From CAWHNT01 sp963830775 (GTDB lineage Bacteria > Pseudomonadota > Alphaproteobacteria > Geminicoccales > Geminicoccaceae): 64,000 nucleotides of DNA. A program made the translations under genes and the position numbers. The notes below the pieces were generated by a model. It did not search any database and was not told the origin of the DNA. It saw only the letters and a list, made by a program, of their open reading frames with translations. Shown in pieces: positions 36,965 to 46,487 of the stretch; position 1 is the first letter of the stretch, and every line of letters starts with the position of its first letter. The DNA is taken from NCBI GenBank assembly GCA_963830775.1, contig CAWHNT010000055.1, positions 24,423 through 88,422 on the forward strand, given 5' to 3'.

Positions 36965-37531
36965 ATGGACGCACTCGAGGCGATCCTGACCCGGACCTCG
37001 GTCCCGCCGGTGAAGATGGGCCCGCCCGGTCCGGACGAGGAGCAGCTCCGGCGCATCCTGGAGGCCGGGGCCGCCGCCCCCGACCATGGCCGGCTGCGGC
37101 CGTGGCGCTTCCTCGTCGTCCGCGGGGCCGCACGGGAGCGGCTGGGCGAGCTCTTCGCCAGTGCCGTGGAAGGGCAGGTGAGCGAGAGCGAGCTCGAGAA
37201 GCAGCGCTCCGGTCCCCTGCGTGCCCAGGTGCTGGTGATCGTGGTCGCCAAGGTCGACCCGCAGGCGAAGCACCCGGCAGTCGAGCAGGTGGCCTCAGCC
37301 GCGGCGGCCGTCCAGAACATGCTGCTGGCAGCACACGCCCTGGGCCTCGCCGGCAAGTGGGCCACCGGCCGGAACGCCTACGAGCCCGCGATCCTCAAGG
37401 GCCTGGGACTGGGGCCCGACGACCGGCTCCTTAGCTTCCTCTATCTCGGCAGCTACGCCCACCCGCAGGAGCCGACCCAGCGCCCCCCTGTCGACGACCT
37501 CGTCCACGAATGGCAAGGCCCCGCCTCATGA
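36965..37531 (+). CDS. Nitroreductase-family protein (YdjA-like)
   Basis: 188-residue FMN oxidoreductase of the small YdjA group. FMN-binding features: RTSVPPVKMGPPGPDEEQLR, EAGAAAPDHGRLRPWRFLVV and the C-terminal GLGPDDRLLSFLYLGSYA. The ATG at 36965 is preferred over one five codons upstream for length. Physiological substrate unknown. Its stop overlaps the next gene's start as ATGA. Confidence 0.85.
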   Translation: MDALEAILTRTSVPPVKMGPPGPDEEQLRRILEAGAAAPDHGRLRPWRFLVVRGAARERLGELFASAVEGQVSESELEKQRSGPLRAQVLVIVVAKVDPQAKHPAVEQVASAAAAVQNMLLAAHALGLAGKWATGRNAYEPAILKGLGLGPDDRLLSFLYLGSYAHPQEPTQRPPVDDLVHEWQGPAS

Positions 37532-37788
37532 CCCGGCCGGCAGCCCTCCTCGCCGCACTCCTCCTTCTCGCCGGCTGCACCGCTGCCGCCCGCGAGACCC
37601 CCGAGGAGCGCACCGCCCGCCTCAACGCCGACTGCACCGCCGCCGGCTTCAAGTCCGACACCGAGGCCTTCCGTCTCTGCCTCCTCATCCAGCAGACCAA
37701 CGACCGCCTGGACTCGGTCGAGCGCCGCCTGCGCTTCATCGACCAGGACATCAGCACGCCGGGTTATCCGCGGCGGTGGTGGTATTGA
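37528..37788 (+). CDS. Small lipoprotein, unknown function
   Basis: 86 residues starting at the ATG that overlaps the nitroreductase stop. Signal peptide ALLAALLLLAGC places the lipidated Cys at ~17. The mature part is short and charged (TNDRLDSVERRLRFIDQDIS, coiled-coil-like) and ends in an aromatic YPRRWWY tail. No family recognised. Confidence 0.7.
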   Translation: MTRPAALLAALLLLAGCTAAARETPEERTARLNADCTAAGFKSDTEAFRLCLLIQQTNDRLDSVERRLRFIDQDISTPGYPRRWWY

Positions 37789-37859
37789 GGAGCTGCGGGC
37801 AGTCCTGACCGGGAAGCAGGAGGCCACCGCAGCGAGTCGCAACAGCGCTTGCCCCATGG

Positions 37860-37873
37860 CGTCATACGTCATA
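37860..37873 (+). promoter_or_regulatory. Direct repeat upstream of higB
   Basis: Two adjacent copies of CGTCATA, about 15 bases before the higB start, followed by ATTACATG. A likely promoter or HigA-binding region by position; not diagnostic. Confidence 0.3.
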
Positions 37874-37887
37874 TTACATGCTGCGCC

Positions 37888-38178
37888 ATGGCGATACGCT
37901 CGATCCGGCATAAGGGCCTGCGTCGGCTCTGGGATGAGGACGACTCGAGAGGTGTTCCTGCCGATGCGGCCCGAAAGCTTCGCCGCATGATGGCCACACT
38001 GCATCAGACCTCCGACCCTGAGAGGCTGGCCGCAGCAGCGCTGCCGGGCTGGCGCGTGCACGCGCTGAAAGGCGACCTTGCGGGGTTCTGGAGCCTGAGC
38101 GTTTCGGGCAACTGGCGGCTGATTGTGCGGTTCGACGTCGGCGACGCCTACGACCTCGATCTGGTCGACTACCACTGA
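37888..38178 (+). CDS. higB: HigB-type RelE-superfamily toxin
   Basis: 96-residue ribosome-dependent mRNA interferase, toxin-first order with higA. Start at 37888 gives the family N-terminus AIRSIRHKGLRRLWDEDDSR; the core ALPGWRVHALKGDLAGFWSL and NWRLIVRFDVGDAYDLDLVD contains the conserved residues of the HigB fold. Intact, unlike the MazF and Fic toxins of this window. Confidence 0.9.
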   Translation: MAIRSIRHKGLRRLWDEDDSRGVPADAARKLRRMMATLHQTSDPERLAAAALPGWRVHALKGDLAGFWSLSVSGNWRLIVRFDVGDAYDLDLVDYH

Positions 38179-38190
38179 GGAGCTGAGGCG

Positions 38191-38505
38191 ATGACCAGAG
38201 AGTCCTTGGGTCCGATGAAGAGCCCGCCGCATCCTGGCGAGCTGGTGCGCGAGGACGTTCTACGGGAGCTTGGGCTAACGGTGACCAAAGCGGCTCAGAT
38301 CCTGGACATGAGCCGCCCAAATCTGTCCCTGTTCCTCAACGAGCGCATCGACCTCTCGCCCGAGCTGGCCTTGAAGCTGGAAGCTGCCTTCGGGCTCGAA
38401 GCCCGGATGCTGCTGGGCATGCAGACCGACTACAGCCTGGCGAGGGCGAGGGAGCGGCAGGCCGAGATCACCGCCAATGTGCGGCCGGTATCGGTTGCCG
38501 CCTGA
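38191..38505 (+). CDS. higA: HigA-type antitoxin (HTH, XRE family)
   Basis: 104-residue antitoxin and autorepressor. PPHPGELVREDVLRELGLTV leads into the HTH TKAAQILDMSRPNLSLFLNE, the standard HigA arrangement. Starts 12 bp after higB with a GAGGAG site. Slightly long C-terminal tail (ARERQAEITANVRPVSVAA). Confidence 0.92.
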   Translation: MTRESLGPMKSPPHPGELVREDVLRELGLTVTKAAQILDMSRPNLSLFLNERIDLSPELALKLEAAFGLEARMLLGMQTDYSLARARERQAEITANVRPVSVAA

Positions 38506-38546
38506 GCTGAAGCGCACGCCTGTAGGCAGGTGCGCTGCACCGTCCC

Positions 38547-39299
38547 TCACAGCACCGGCAGGATCTGCCGCAGGATGCTGGCCGAGCTGGCCGCCACCTC
38601 GTCGACGAAGGCCATGAAGTCGAAGCGGGAGTCGCGGCCGGCGAGGTCGGAGAGGGCGCGGATGTCGAGCCAGGGGATGCCGAAGGCCTCGCAGACCTGG
38701 CCCAAGGCACCGCCCTCCATCTCGATCGCCCGGCCGCCGAGCTCGCGGTGGAGGCGGTCGCGGGTCACTTCGCAGTGGAGGTACTGGTCGCCCGAGAGGA
38801 TGGTGCCGTAGGCGATGCGGGGCGGCTGGTCGTGGCCGCCGGCGGCCTTGGAGAGCGGCGGCAGGGTGAAGCCTTCCAGGCGCTCCCTGACGCGGGCCAG
38901 GAGATCGGGGTCGACCGGGTAGCCCAGCCGGTCGGTGGGGTTGAAGAAGGGGACGTGGCCGGCCTGGTAGGTGTGCAGGCGCTCGTCCTCGATCACGCCG
39001 GCATCGTGCTGGAGCGTGCGGTCGGCGATCACCACGTCGCCGATATGGAGGTCGGGGTCGAGGCCGCCGGCAACGCCGGAGAAGACGATGGCGCGGCAGC
39101 GGAAACGGTCGGCCAGGAGGGTGGCGACCAGTGCTGTGTTGACCTTGCCGATGCCGGCCCCGGCCAGCACGACCTCGCGGCCGTCGAGCCCGCCTTTGTC
39201 GAAGCGGGCATGCGCCAGCTCCTCGCTCCAGGCATGGGCCAGGGCGTTGCGCAGATGCGCCAATTCCTGCGGGATCGCGCAGATCAGGCCGATGGTCAC
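38547..39299 (-). CDS. 5'-Methylthioadenosine/S-adenosylhomocysteine nucleosidase family
   Basis: 250-residue phosphorylase/nucleosidase-fold enzyme cleaving the glycosidic bond of MTA or SAH, feeding the AI-2 and methionine salvage routes. Start MTIGLICAIPQELAHLRNAL; GAGIGKVNTALVATLLADRF, VFSGVAGGL and AIEMEGGALGQVC (active-site Glu region) and RALSDLAG (catalytic Asp) are all present. A basic insertion around residue 140 makes it slightly longer than MtnN. Confidence 0.88.
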   Translation of the reverse strand: MTIGLICAIPQELAHLRNALAHAWSEELAHARFDKGGLDGREVVLAGAGIGKVNTALVATLLADRFRCRAIVFSGVAGGLDPDLHIGDVVIADRTLQHDAGVIEDERLHTYQAGHVPFFNPTDRLGYPVDPDLLARVRERLEGFTLPPLSKAAGGHDQPPRIAYGTILSGDQYLHCEVTRDRLHRELGGRAIEMEGGALGQVCEAFGIPWLDIRALSDLAGRDSRFDFMAFVDEVAASSASILRQILPVL

Positions 39300-39395
39300 G
39301 ATAACAGACCCCTCGCTCGCGATGATGTGGTCTTACGCTGCTTGTCCGGAGCCCACCAGCGCCCGACTATCGTCGCAAGCGGAAGGGCCTGGACC

Positions 39396-40247
39396 TTGGA
39401 CCGGAAACTCGACGGCATCGACCACCTGATCGTGGGCGTGCGCGATCTGGAGGCGGCGCGGGAGCGTTATGCCCGCCTCGGCTTCGCGCTCACGCCGCGC
39501 GGGCGGCATGTGGGCTGGGGCACGGCGAACTACTGCATCATGCTCGAGGACGAGTACCTGGAGCTCCTGGGCATCGTCGACCCGGCCTCCTTCACCAACA
39601 ATCTGGACCTCTTCCTGGAGGAACGGGGCGAAGGCGGGCTGGGGCTGGCGGTGCGGTCGCTGGATGCACCGGGCACGGCCGCGGCCTGGACCACACGGGG
39701 CCTGCACCCGGCCGAGCCCAGGCAGCTGGGCCGGGTGCTCGAGACCGCGAGCGGCCCGCAGGAGCTGCGCTTCCGCAACATCATGCTCGACCGCGAGGCG
39801 ACGCTGGACCTCGGCCTCTTCGCCTGCGAGCACCTCACGCCCGAGCTGCTGCGCCAGCCGCCCTGGCTGCAGCACCCGAACGGCGCCCGCGGTCTGCGCT
39901 CCTGCACCGTGGTGGTCGACGATACCGGCCCCTTCGTCGAGGCCATGAGCCGCGTGTTCGGCACCGCTGCCGTCACCGACACCGACAATGTCCTGGCCGT
40001 CCATAGCGGCACGGCCGTGCTCCTGATCGCCCCGCCCGAGGACGCAGCACTGATGCACCCGGCAGCGGCGATCGAGGGGTCGGTGCCGCGGCCCCAGCTG
40101 CGCGTCGCCACGATCGAGGTCGCGGACGCGGAGCGGGCGGCCGCCTGGCTGCGGCAGCAGGGCGTGCCCTTCCGCCGGACACGCGAGGGTGCCCTGATCC
40201 CGCCCGGCGAGGCGCACGGGCTGGCGATCGAGCTCGTGGGCGGGTGA
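39396..40247 (+). CDS. VOC-superfamily protein (glyoxalase-like domain)
   Basis: About 283 residues from a probable TTG at 39396 preceded by GGAAGG. The N-terminal module DGIDHLIVGVRDLEAARERY is a VOC/Glyoxalase_3-type beta-alpha-beta unit, with YCIMLEDEYLELLGIVDP following; a second weaker module occupies the C-terminal half (ATIEVADAERAAAWLRQQGV). Enzymatic activity unknown. Confidence 0.8.
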   Translation: MDRKLDGIDHLIVGVRDLEAARERYARLGFALTPRGRHVGWGTANYCIMLEDEYLELLGIVDPASFTNNLDLFLEERGEGGLGLAVRSLDAPGTAAAWTTRGLHPAEPRQLGRVLETASGPQELRFRNIMLDREATLDLGLFACEHLTPELLRQPPWLQHPNGARGLRSCTVVVDDTGPFVEAMSRVFGTAAVTDTDNVLAVHSGTAVLLIAPPEDAALMHPAAAIEGSVPRPQLRVATIEVADAERAAAWLRQQGVPFRRTREGALIPPGEAHGLAIELVGG

Positions 40248-40801
40248 GGGAGAGCGCCCAGGGCCGCAGCCCCCTCGACCGCCAGGACGTGCTCCTCGTC
40301 TTCGGTGCCGCCATCCGCCGGAGCGGCAAGCCCAGCCCGGTGCTGCGGCGCCGGCTCGAGGCCGCGGTCGAGGCCGGCAAGCGGGCCAAGGACCCGCTCT
40401 ACGTCGTGAGCGGTGCCGCCGCCGGCGACGGCGTCCCTGAGGCCATGGTCATGCGGCAGACCCTCCTGGAGCACGGCGTGCCCGAGTCCGCCATCCGGCA
40501 GGATACGCTGAGCCGGGACACGCTGGAGCAGGCCCGCCGCTGTGCCGCCATCCTCGACGCGCTGCCCACCCCCGGCCGGGTCGTGGTCTGCACCAGCGCC
40601 TTCCACCAGCCGCGCTGCCGGCTGCTCCTGCGCATGCTGGGCTTTCGCACCGAGGGCACGCCCATGCCGGCCGAGCGCGTCGCCATGGGACTGCGCGGCT
40701 GGCTCTACTACGTGCTGCGCGAGTGCGCCGCCACGGCCTGGGACACGGTCCTGCTTGCCGGCCTCATGGCGGCGGGCCGGGGTCGGCTTCCAGCCGGCTG
40801 A
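40244..40801 (+). CDS. YdcF-like DUF218 protein
   Basis: 185 residues from a GTG that overlaps the preceding stop. DUF218 signatures: VLLVFGAAIRRSGKPSPVLR, YVVSGAAAGDGVPEAMVMRQ, IRQDTLSRDTLEQARRCAAI and CTSAFHQPRCRLLLRMLGF. E. coli YdcF binds S-adenosylmethionine; other members act in envelope biology. Its 3' end overlaps the convergent VOC gene by 38 bp. Confidence 0.85.
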   Translation: MRESAQGRSPLDRQDVLLVFGAAIRRSGKPSPVLRRRLEAAVEAGKRAKDPLYVVSGAAAGDGVPEAMVMRQTLLEHGVPESAIRQDTLSRDTLEQARRCAAILDALPTPGRVVVCTSAFHQPRCRLLLRMLGFRTEGTPMPAERVAMGLRGWLYYVLRECAATAWDTVLLAGLMAAGRGRLPAG

Positions 40802-41162
40802 CCTCGATCAGGTTGCCGTCAGGGTCGCGGAAGTAGAGGGACAGGAGCTTCCCGACCGCGCCGGTGCGCTCGACCGGGCCCTCGATCACCGGGAAGCCCA
40901 GGCCGGCCAGCCTCGTCTGCACGGCCTCCAAGGGCTCGTCCGTGAGCAGGCAGAGGTCGCCCGAGCCCGGGACCGGGTGGGCGGCCTTGGGCTCGAACTC
41001 GCGGCCCGCATAGTGCAGGTTGATCTTCTGGCTGCCGAAGTGGAGGGCGTGCCGGCCTTCGAACTCGGTCCAGCGCATGCCCAGCCCGTCGACATAGAAG
41101 CGGCGGGTGGCGGCACCGTCGCGGACGGTGAGGACCAGATGGTCGAGGCTGGTGATGGGCAT
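40764..41162 (-). CDS. VOC-family protein (single-domain glyoxalase-like)
   Basis: 132 residues with two VOC half-modules: SLDHLVLTVRDGAATRRFYV, with His as the first metal ligand, and SLYFRDPDGNLIEVSRLE, with Glu as the last ligand. Typical of the 'virulence protein'-labelled VOC group; function unknown. Confidence 0.87.
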   Translation of the reverse strand: MPITSLDHLVLTVRDGAATRRFYVDGLGMRWTEFEGRHALHFGSQKINLHYAGREFEPKAAHPVPGSGDLCLLTDEPLEAVQTRLAGLGFPVIEGPVERTGAVGKLLSLYFRDPDGNLIEVSRLEADPGPPP

Positions 41163-41203
41163 CGGCTACTGTGCTCTCGCCATGTGCAACCGAGCCTTCA
41201 CGT

Positions 41204-41497
41204 TCAGGGCAGGCAATGGCCGCAGCTGCTCACCTTGGAGAGGCCACCCTGCAGGGCCCGCTCCATGGCCGCCTCCTGGGTCGCGTGCGGGCCCAGCCAG
41301 TGCTGGTGCTTCGGCTTGTGGCCCTGCCGCGGGTGGCCGCGGCCGCTGCGGCAGTGCGGGCAGTCGGCGCGGTGGACGGTGGCCCGCAGGGCGGAGGGAT
41401 AGGCCCTGATGAAGAAGGCCAGTGCCTGGCCTCCGGGCCGGGAGAGGTCCGGAGATGCCGTGAGGGTCGCCGCATCCGGCGCATGGATCGCTGACAT
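41204..41497 (-). CDS. Small Cys/His-rich protein, unknown function
   Basis: 97 residues from the ATG at 41497, which follows GGAGCG. It has ATVHRADCPHCRSGRGH in the middle and SSCGHC at the end, suggesting a small zinc site, with LGPHATQEAAMERA between. Similar small proteins are common hypotheticals in alphaproteobacteria; no function is known to me. Confidence 0.6.
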   Translation of the reverse strand: MSAIHAPDAATLTASPDLSRPGGQALAFFIRAYPSALRATVHRADCPHCRSGRGHPRQGHKPKHQHWLGPHATQEAAMERALQGGLSKVSSCGHCLP

Positions 41498-41548
41498 GCA
41501 CGGTATACGCTCCACGCAGCGGTTTAGTCCGGCCGGCGGCCATTCTCC

Positions 41549-41965
41549 TCACTCATCCTCCAGCGCCCGGCCCTCCATCCTCAGCACCTCGTCCTCGTTC
41601 ATGCCGAAATGGTGGCCGATCTCGTGCGTCAGCACATCGAACACGACCTCCTCCAGGGAGCAGCCGCGCTCGCACCACTCGACCAGGATCGGCAGGCGGT
41701 AGAGGAAGATCATCTCGGGCTCGGGCGAGGGGACGAGGTTGCCGAAGCGCTCGCCGATGGGCACGGCTTGGTAGAGGCCGGTGAGGTCGAGCGGGTCGTC
41801 GATCTCCATGGCGTCGAGCACCGCCTCGTCGGGCCAGTCCTCGACCCGGATCGGCACGTGACTGACGAGGTCGCGCAGCTCCGCGGGCAGGCCGTCGAGC
41901 ACTGCCTTGCCGACCGTCACGATGTCGTCGGCCGATGGGGCACGCTGGAGGGAGACCGCACTCAT
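41549..41965 (-). CDS. Zincin-like metallopeptidase family protein
   Basis: 138 residues with the minimal metallopeptidase motif LTHEIGHHFGMNEDEV near the C-terminus, HExxH plus a following His/Asp. The N-terminal half (VLDGLPAELRDLVSHVPIRV) matches the small stand-alone 'metallopeptidase family' proteins of actinobacteria and alphaproteobacteria. Cytosolic; substrate unknown. Overlaps the SDR gene by four bases. Confidence 0.87.
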   Translation of the reverse strand: MSAVSLQRAPSADDIVTVGKAVLDGLPAELRDLVSHVPIRVEDWPDEAVLDAMEIDDPLDLTGLYQAVPIGERFGNLVPSPEPEMIFLYRLPILVEWCERGCSLEEVVFDVLTHEIGHHFGMNEDEVLRMEGRALEDE

Positions 41966-42716
41966 CGCGGCGCCATGCGCAAGGCACCGTCGAGGCGGAT
42001 CGTGCAGCCGTTCAGCATCGGGTTCTCCACGACCTGGCGGACCAGGGCCGCATACTCCTCCGGCCGGCCGAAGCGGTGCGGGAACGGGACCGTGGCGGCC
42101 AGGCTCTCCTGCACCTTCTCCGGCATGCCCAAGAGCATGGGCGTGCCGAAGAGGCCGGGAGCGATGGCGACCACACGGATGCCGGAGGCCGCAAGCTCGC
42201 GGGCGGCCGGCAAGGTGAGCGAGGCGACGCCGCCCTTGGAGGCGGCGTAGGCGGCCTGGCCGACCTGGCCCTCGAAGGCGGCGATCGAGGCCGTGTTGAC
42301 GATCAGGCCGCGCTCGTCGCCGATGGGCTCCAGGCGGCTCATCGCGGCGGCGGCGAGGCGCATCATGTTGAAGGTGCCGATCAGGTTGACCCGGACCGTG
42401 CGCTCGAACGCCTCCAGCGCCATCGGGCCGTCCCGGCCGACGATGCGGCCGGCCGGGGCCACGCCGGCGCAGTTGACGAGGAGGCGGGGAGGGCCGAGCG
42501 ACGCCTCGATCTCGGCCAGGGCGGCTTCCGCGGCCGGTCCGTCGGCGACGTCGAGCGCCCAGGCCCGGCCGCCGGTCTCGGCAGCGGTGCGCTCGGCCGC
42601 GGCCCGGTCGAGGTCGAGCACGGCGAGCCTGGCGCCCTGCTCCGCCAGCATCCTTGCCGTCGCGGCACCGAGGCCCGAGCCGCCGCCGGTGACGATCGCC
42701 ACGTGCCCGGCGATGT

Positions 42717-42720
<4 letters not shown>
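41962..42720 (-). CDS. SDR-family 3-hydroxyacyl-CoA dehydrogenase-like protein
   Basis: 252-residue SDR of the HSD17B10 type. TGGGSGLGAATARML at ~11-25, VNCAGVAPAGRIVGRDGPM, the Ser in NTASIAAFEGQVG, YAASKGG with the Tyr-Lys pair, and the C-terminal FPHRFGRPEEYAALVRQVVE, a stretch typical of 2-methyl-3-hydroxybutyryl-CoA dehydrogenases. Likely role in branched-chain or short acyl-CoA oxidation. Four-base overlaps join it to an ABC ATPase and a metallopeptidase. Confidence 0.87.
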
Positions 42721-43727
<1,007 letters not shown>

Positions 43728-43757
43728 GCGAGCCGGCCGCTAGCAGGGGAACGGGTC

Positions 43758-43985
43758 ATGGCGGGCGACGAGCGGCTTCTGGTGGACGAGCGCGAGGTGG
43801 TCATCACCCCCGACATGTATGTCCGCTGCGACGGCGGCAACGTTTCTCTGGGCCATCCGGTCGAGTTCATCACCCTGGAGCGTGGCGGCGAGGCCGTGTG
43901 CAAGTATTGCGGCCGGCACTACGTGCATGCGGGGAGTGCCAAGGCCGCCGAGCTCCGCGCCCGCAGCCGGCCCTACGCCGCCTGA
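43758..43985 (+). CDS. zf-CHCC zinc-finger protein (NDUFS6-like)
   Basis: 75-residue protein with the zf-CHCC ligands: Cys in MYVRCDGGN, His in SLGHPVEFI and the pair CKYCGRHYVH. In alphaproteobacteria this family corresponds to the complex I accessory subunit NDUFS6/NUMM. It overlaps the convergent kinase gene by 13 bp. Confidence 0.88.
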   Translation: MAGDERLLVDEREVVITPDMYVRCDGGNVSLGHPVEFITLERGGEAVCKYCGRHYVHAGSAKAAELRARSRPYAA

Positions 43986-44668
43986 ACGAGGGCGGGCGCT
44001 GGCGGGGGCTCGTCCCACAGGCGCAAGCCGCCGATGAAGGCGTGCCGGTTGTCGCCGAGGCGGCAGCCCTTGGGCAAGGGATCGACCAGCTTGGCGTTGC
44101 CGCCGCCCAGGATCACGTAATCGGCCACGGTGGCGTCCTTCAGGCGCTGGACCACGTCGTTCACTACCTTGCGCCAGCGCCGCTTGCCCAGGCGCAGCAG
44201 CCCGCGCTGGCCCACATGCTGCTCGAACGTCTTGCCGTTGCGGTAGGGCAGGTGGCCCAGCTCCATGCCGACCACGTGGCCGTCGCTGATCAGCGTGTTG
44301 CCGAGGCCGGTGCCCAGACCCAGGAAGAGCATCCGGCCGCCTTCGTAGCAGCCCAGGGCCTGCATCACGGCGTCGTTGACCACGCGGGTCGGCCGGCCGA
44401 AGGCGGCCGTGAAGTCGAACCCGACCCAGCCGGTCCCCAGATTGACCGGCTCGCGGGCGACCGTGTTCGCCGCCACCGGCCCCGGCACGCCCAGGCTCAC
44501 CACGTCGTAGTCCCAGTCGCTGGTGAGCGCCAGGACGGCGGCCGCCATGGCCTCGGCCGTGAGCTTCGGCCCCGAGGGCGTCTTGCGCCGCTCGTCGAGC
44601 GTGGGCGTCCAGCACTTGACGTTGTTGCCGCCGACGTCGACGACCAGGATCCGCCGCTCCACCGCCAT
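43973..44668 (-). CDS. ppgK: ROK-family kinase, polyphosphate glucokinase type
   Basis: 231 residues from the ATG at 44668. ILVVDVGGNNVKCW is the phosphate-1 motif, VVNDAVMQALGCY holds the catalytic Asp, and LFLGLGTGLGNTLISDGHVV then MELGHLPYRNGK follow, as in polyphosphate glucokinases that use polyP or ATP to phosphorylate glucose. The usual long ROK zinc motif is absent, as expected for this branch. Donor preference cannot be read from sequence. Confidence 0.78.
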   Translation of the reverse strand: MAVERRILVVDVGGNNVKCWTPTLDERRKTPSGPKLTAEAMAAAVLALTSDWDYDVVSLGVPGPVAANTVAREPVNLGTGWVGFDFTAAFGRPTRVVNDAVMQALGCYEGGRMLFLGLGTGLGNTLISDGHVVGMELGHLPYRNGKTFEQHVGQRGLLRLGKRRWRKVVNDVVQRLKDATVADYVILGGGNAKLVDPLPKGCRLGDNRHAFIGGLRLWDEPPPAPALVQAA

Positions 44669-44869
44669 CCCGCGCGCCCCCTGGCCGACCGGCAACCCGG
44701 CGCCGCCTACTTAGCCGGGGGCGGAACGGCGCTCAACCCTGCGGCCGGCGAGCGGATGCGACGCTGCCAACAGAGGGGTGCCGGCGCGACATAGGCGGGC
44801 AACAATCACCCTGCACGCTCCCTGCCCAGGGTGCCCGGATGGCGGGCGCCCGGATCGGGGAAGCGGAGC

Positions 44870-45598
44870 ATGGCAATCATCACCGGTACCAGCGGCAACG
44901 ACATCGCACCCGCGCTGTTCGGCACCGAGGCCGCCGACGAGATCTACGGGCTCGCCGGCAACGATGGGCTGGTCGGCCTCGCCGGCGACGACCTGCTGGA
45001 TGGCGGCGACGGCAACGACCTCCTGGAGGGTGGTGCCGGCAACGACATGCTCCAGGGTGGTGCCGGCATGGACACCGCCACCTTCCTCGACAGCTACAAC
45101 CATGTGCCCGTAACGGTCGACCTGATCACCGGCATCGCCCAGGGTGGGGCGACCCTGGGCAGCGACCGCCTCGTCTCGATCGAGAACGTCGAGGGCACGC
45201 TCTACGACGATCAGCTCTTCGGGACCAATCTGGCCAATGTCCTGCAGGGTGCCTCGGGTGCGGACATGCTGGCCGGCCGGGGCGGTGCCGACCGGTTCGT
45301 CTACGTCCAGACCTACGACAGCCTGGTCTCGGCGTCCGACCACATCCAGGACTTCAGCTCGAAGCAGGGCGACCGGATCGACCTCTCCGCCGTCGAGACC
45401 AACGAGCAGAGTGGCGGCGACCCGGATTTCAAGTTCATCGGACAGAAGGATTTCACCGCACCCGGTCAGGTCCGCTTCTCTATGAAGGGCGACCACACGG
45501 TGGTCGAGGTCAACACCACCGACGAGGCCGCCGGTGCCGAGATGCAGATCATCCTCGACGCAAAAGTCTCGATGAAGGTCAACGACTTCGTCCTGTAA
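44870..45598 (+). CDS. RTX (hemolysin-type repeat) secreted protein, paralogue of the 32-1018 gene
   Basis: 242 residues from the ATG at 44870 (after GGGGAAG; an in-frame GTG lies 39 bases upstream). It opens with MAIITGTSGND like its paralogue, carries repeats such as GLAGNDGLV, GGDGNDLLE and GGAGNDMLQ, and ends with the serralysin-type C-terminal region finishing VNDFVL. No catalytic domain. Shorter by one repeat block than the other copy. Both look like T1SS substrates without linked transporters. Confidence 0.85.
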   Translation: MAIITGTSGNDIAPALFGTEAADEIYGLAGNDGLVGLAGDDLLDGGDGNDLLEGGAGNDMLQGGAGMDTATFLDSYNHVPVTVDLITGIAQGGATLGSDRLVSIENVEGTLYDDQLFGTNLANVLQGASGADMLAGRGGADRFVYVQTYDSLVSASDHIQDFSSKQGDRIDLSAVETNEQSGGDPDFKFIGQKDFTAPGQVRFSMKGDHTVVEVNTTDEAAGAEMQIILDAKVSMKVNDFVL

Positions 45599-45681
45599 CC
45601 GCAACGGCATTGCCATGCCTGGGCACCTGCTGCCCACGCTGCGGACGAGACGGAACGGGTTGGCGTGGGATCGACGCCCGG

Positions 45682-46422
45682 TTAGGGCGCCTGAGCGCGC
45701 GGCGTCGGCTGCTCGTCGGGAGCGGCGTTCTTCAGCAGCAGCAGGGCCTCGATGGCGCGGCTCTGGTAGTCGCTGAGGATCGGGGTCGAGGAAGGTCGAG
45801 GGGAGCGCCGCTGCCGCAGGGGTGGCTCCGGCTCGGGGGCTGGTTCTTCAATGGAAGGGGCCTCGTCCACGGCCACAGCGGCGTGCACCGCCGCATGCTC
45901 CTGTTGCAGCTCGCCGCGCAGGCGGCTCTCCACCCGCTGCATCGTGCGCAGGTCGGGGTCGTCGGACGGGCGGGGCGCTCGGGGCGAGGGGCTGGGGGTG
46001 CGAGGAGCCGGTGCCGGCTGGGCCGCGCGCCTGTTGGCGGCGATCACGCCATCCGCCAGCGTCCGGGCCGGGTCCTTGCCCATGCGCTCCTGGAGCAGGA
46101 TGAACATGGCGACGCGCACGTCACCCAGGGCCGTCGCCTCCATCAGCAGGTGGCGGGCGAGCTGGGTGAGGATGCGGCGCTGCTCCTCCTCCGGCATGGC
46201 GTGCAGGGTGTTGTAGCCGTCGATGAGCGCCTTGAACTCAGGCTCGGCCACGAGGGACTCGACGTCGGCCGACGCCATGCCCTCCAGCCGTGCCACCTGC
46301 TTGGGCGTGAGGCCCATGGAGAGCTTCTGGCCCATGCGGCGGTCGCGGGCCGTGACCCGGGCGAAGGGCCGGTTCAGGCCCTTGCGGGTGGCGTAGTGGG
46401 CGGTGGCGAGCATCGGGCGCAT
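45682..46422 (-). CDS. Uncharacterised protein with a possible HTH
   Basis: 246 residues. The N-terminal third contains SMGLTPKQVARLEGMASADV, which resembles the HTH of phage terminase small subunits, followed by a helical segment (EEQRRILTQLARHLLMEATA). The C-terminal half is Pro/Ser/Arg-rich and disordered (PAPAPRTPSPSPRAPRPSDD). No phage genes are nearby. Function unknown. Confidence 0.6.
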   Translation of the reverse strand: MRPMLATAHYATRKGLNRPFARVTARDRRMGQKLSMGLTPKQVARLEGMASADVESLVAEPEFKALIDGYNTLHAMPEEEQRRILTQLARHLLMEATALGDVRVAMFILLQERMGKDPARTLADGVIAANRRAAQPAPAPRTPSPSPRAPRPSDDPDLRTMQRVESRLRGELQQEHAAVHAAVAVDEAPSIEEPAPEPEPPLRQRRSPRPSSTPILSDYQSRAIEALLLLKNAAPDEQPTPRAQAP

Positions 46423-46487
46423 GGCGGACGGATAGCGGAATTGCCGCCGCCATGCAAGGAAGAAAAACCTATCAGAGCTGAGCCGCT

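Noticed and set aside
45682..46422. A prophage terminase small subunit
   Set aside because: Only a short HTH-like stretch matches; there are no other phage genes nearby and the second half is disordered.
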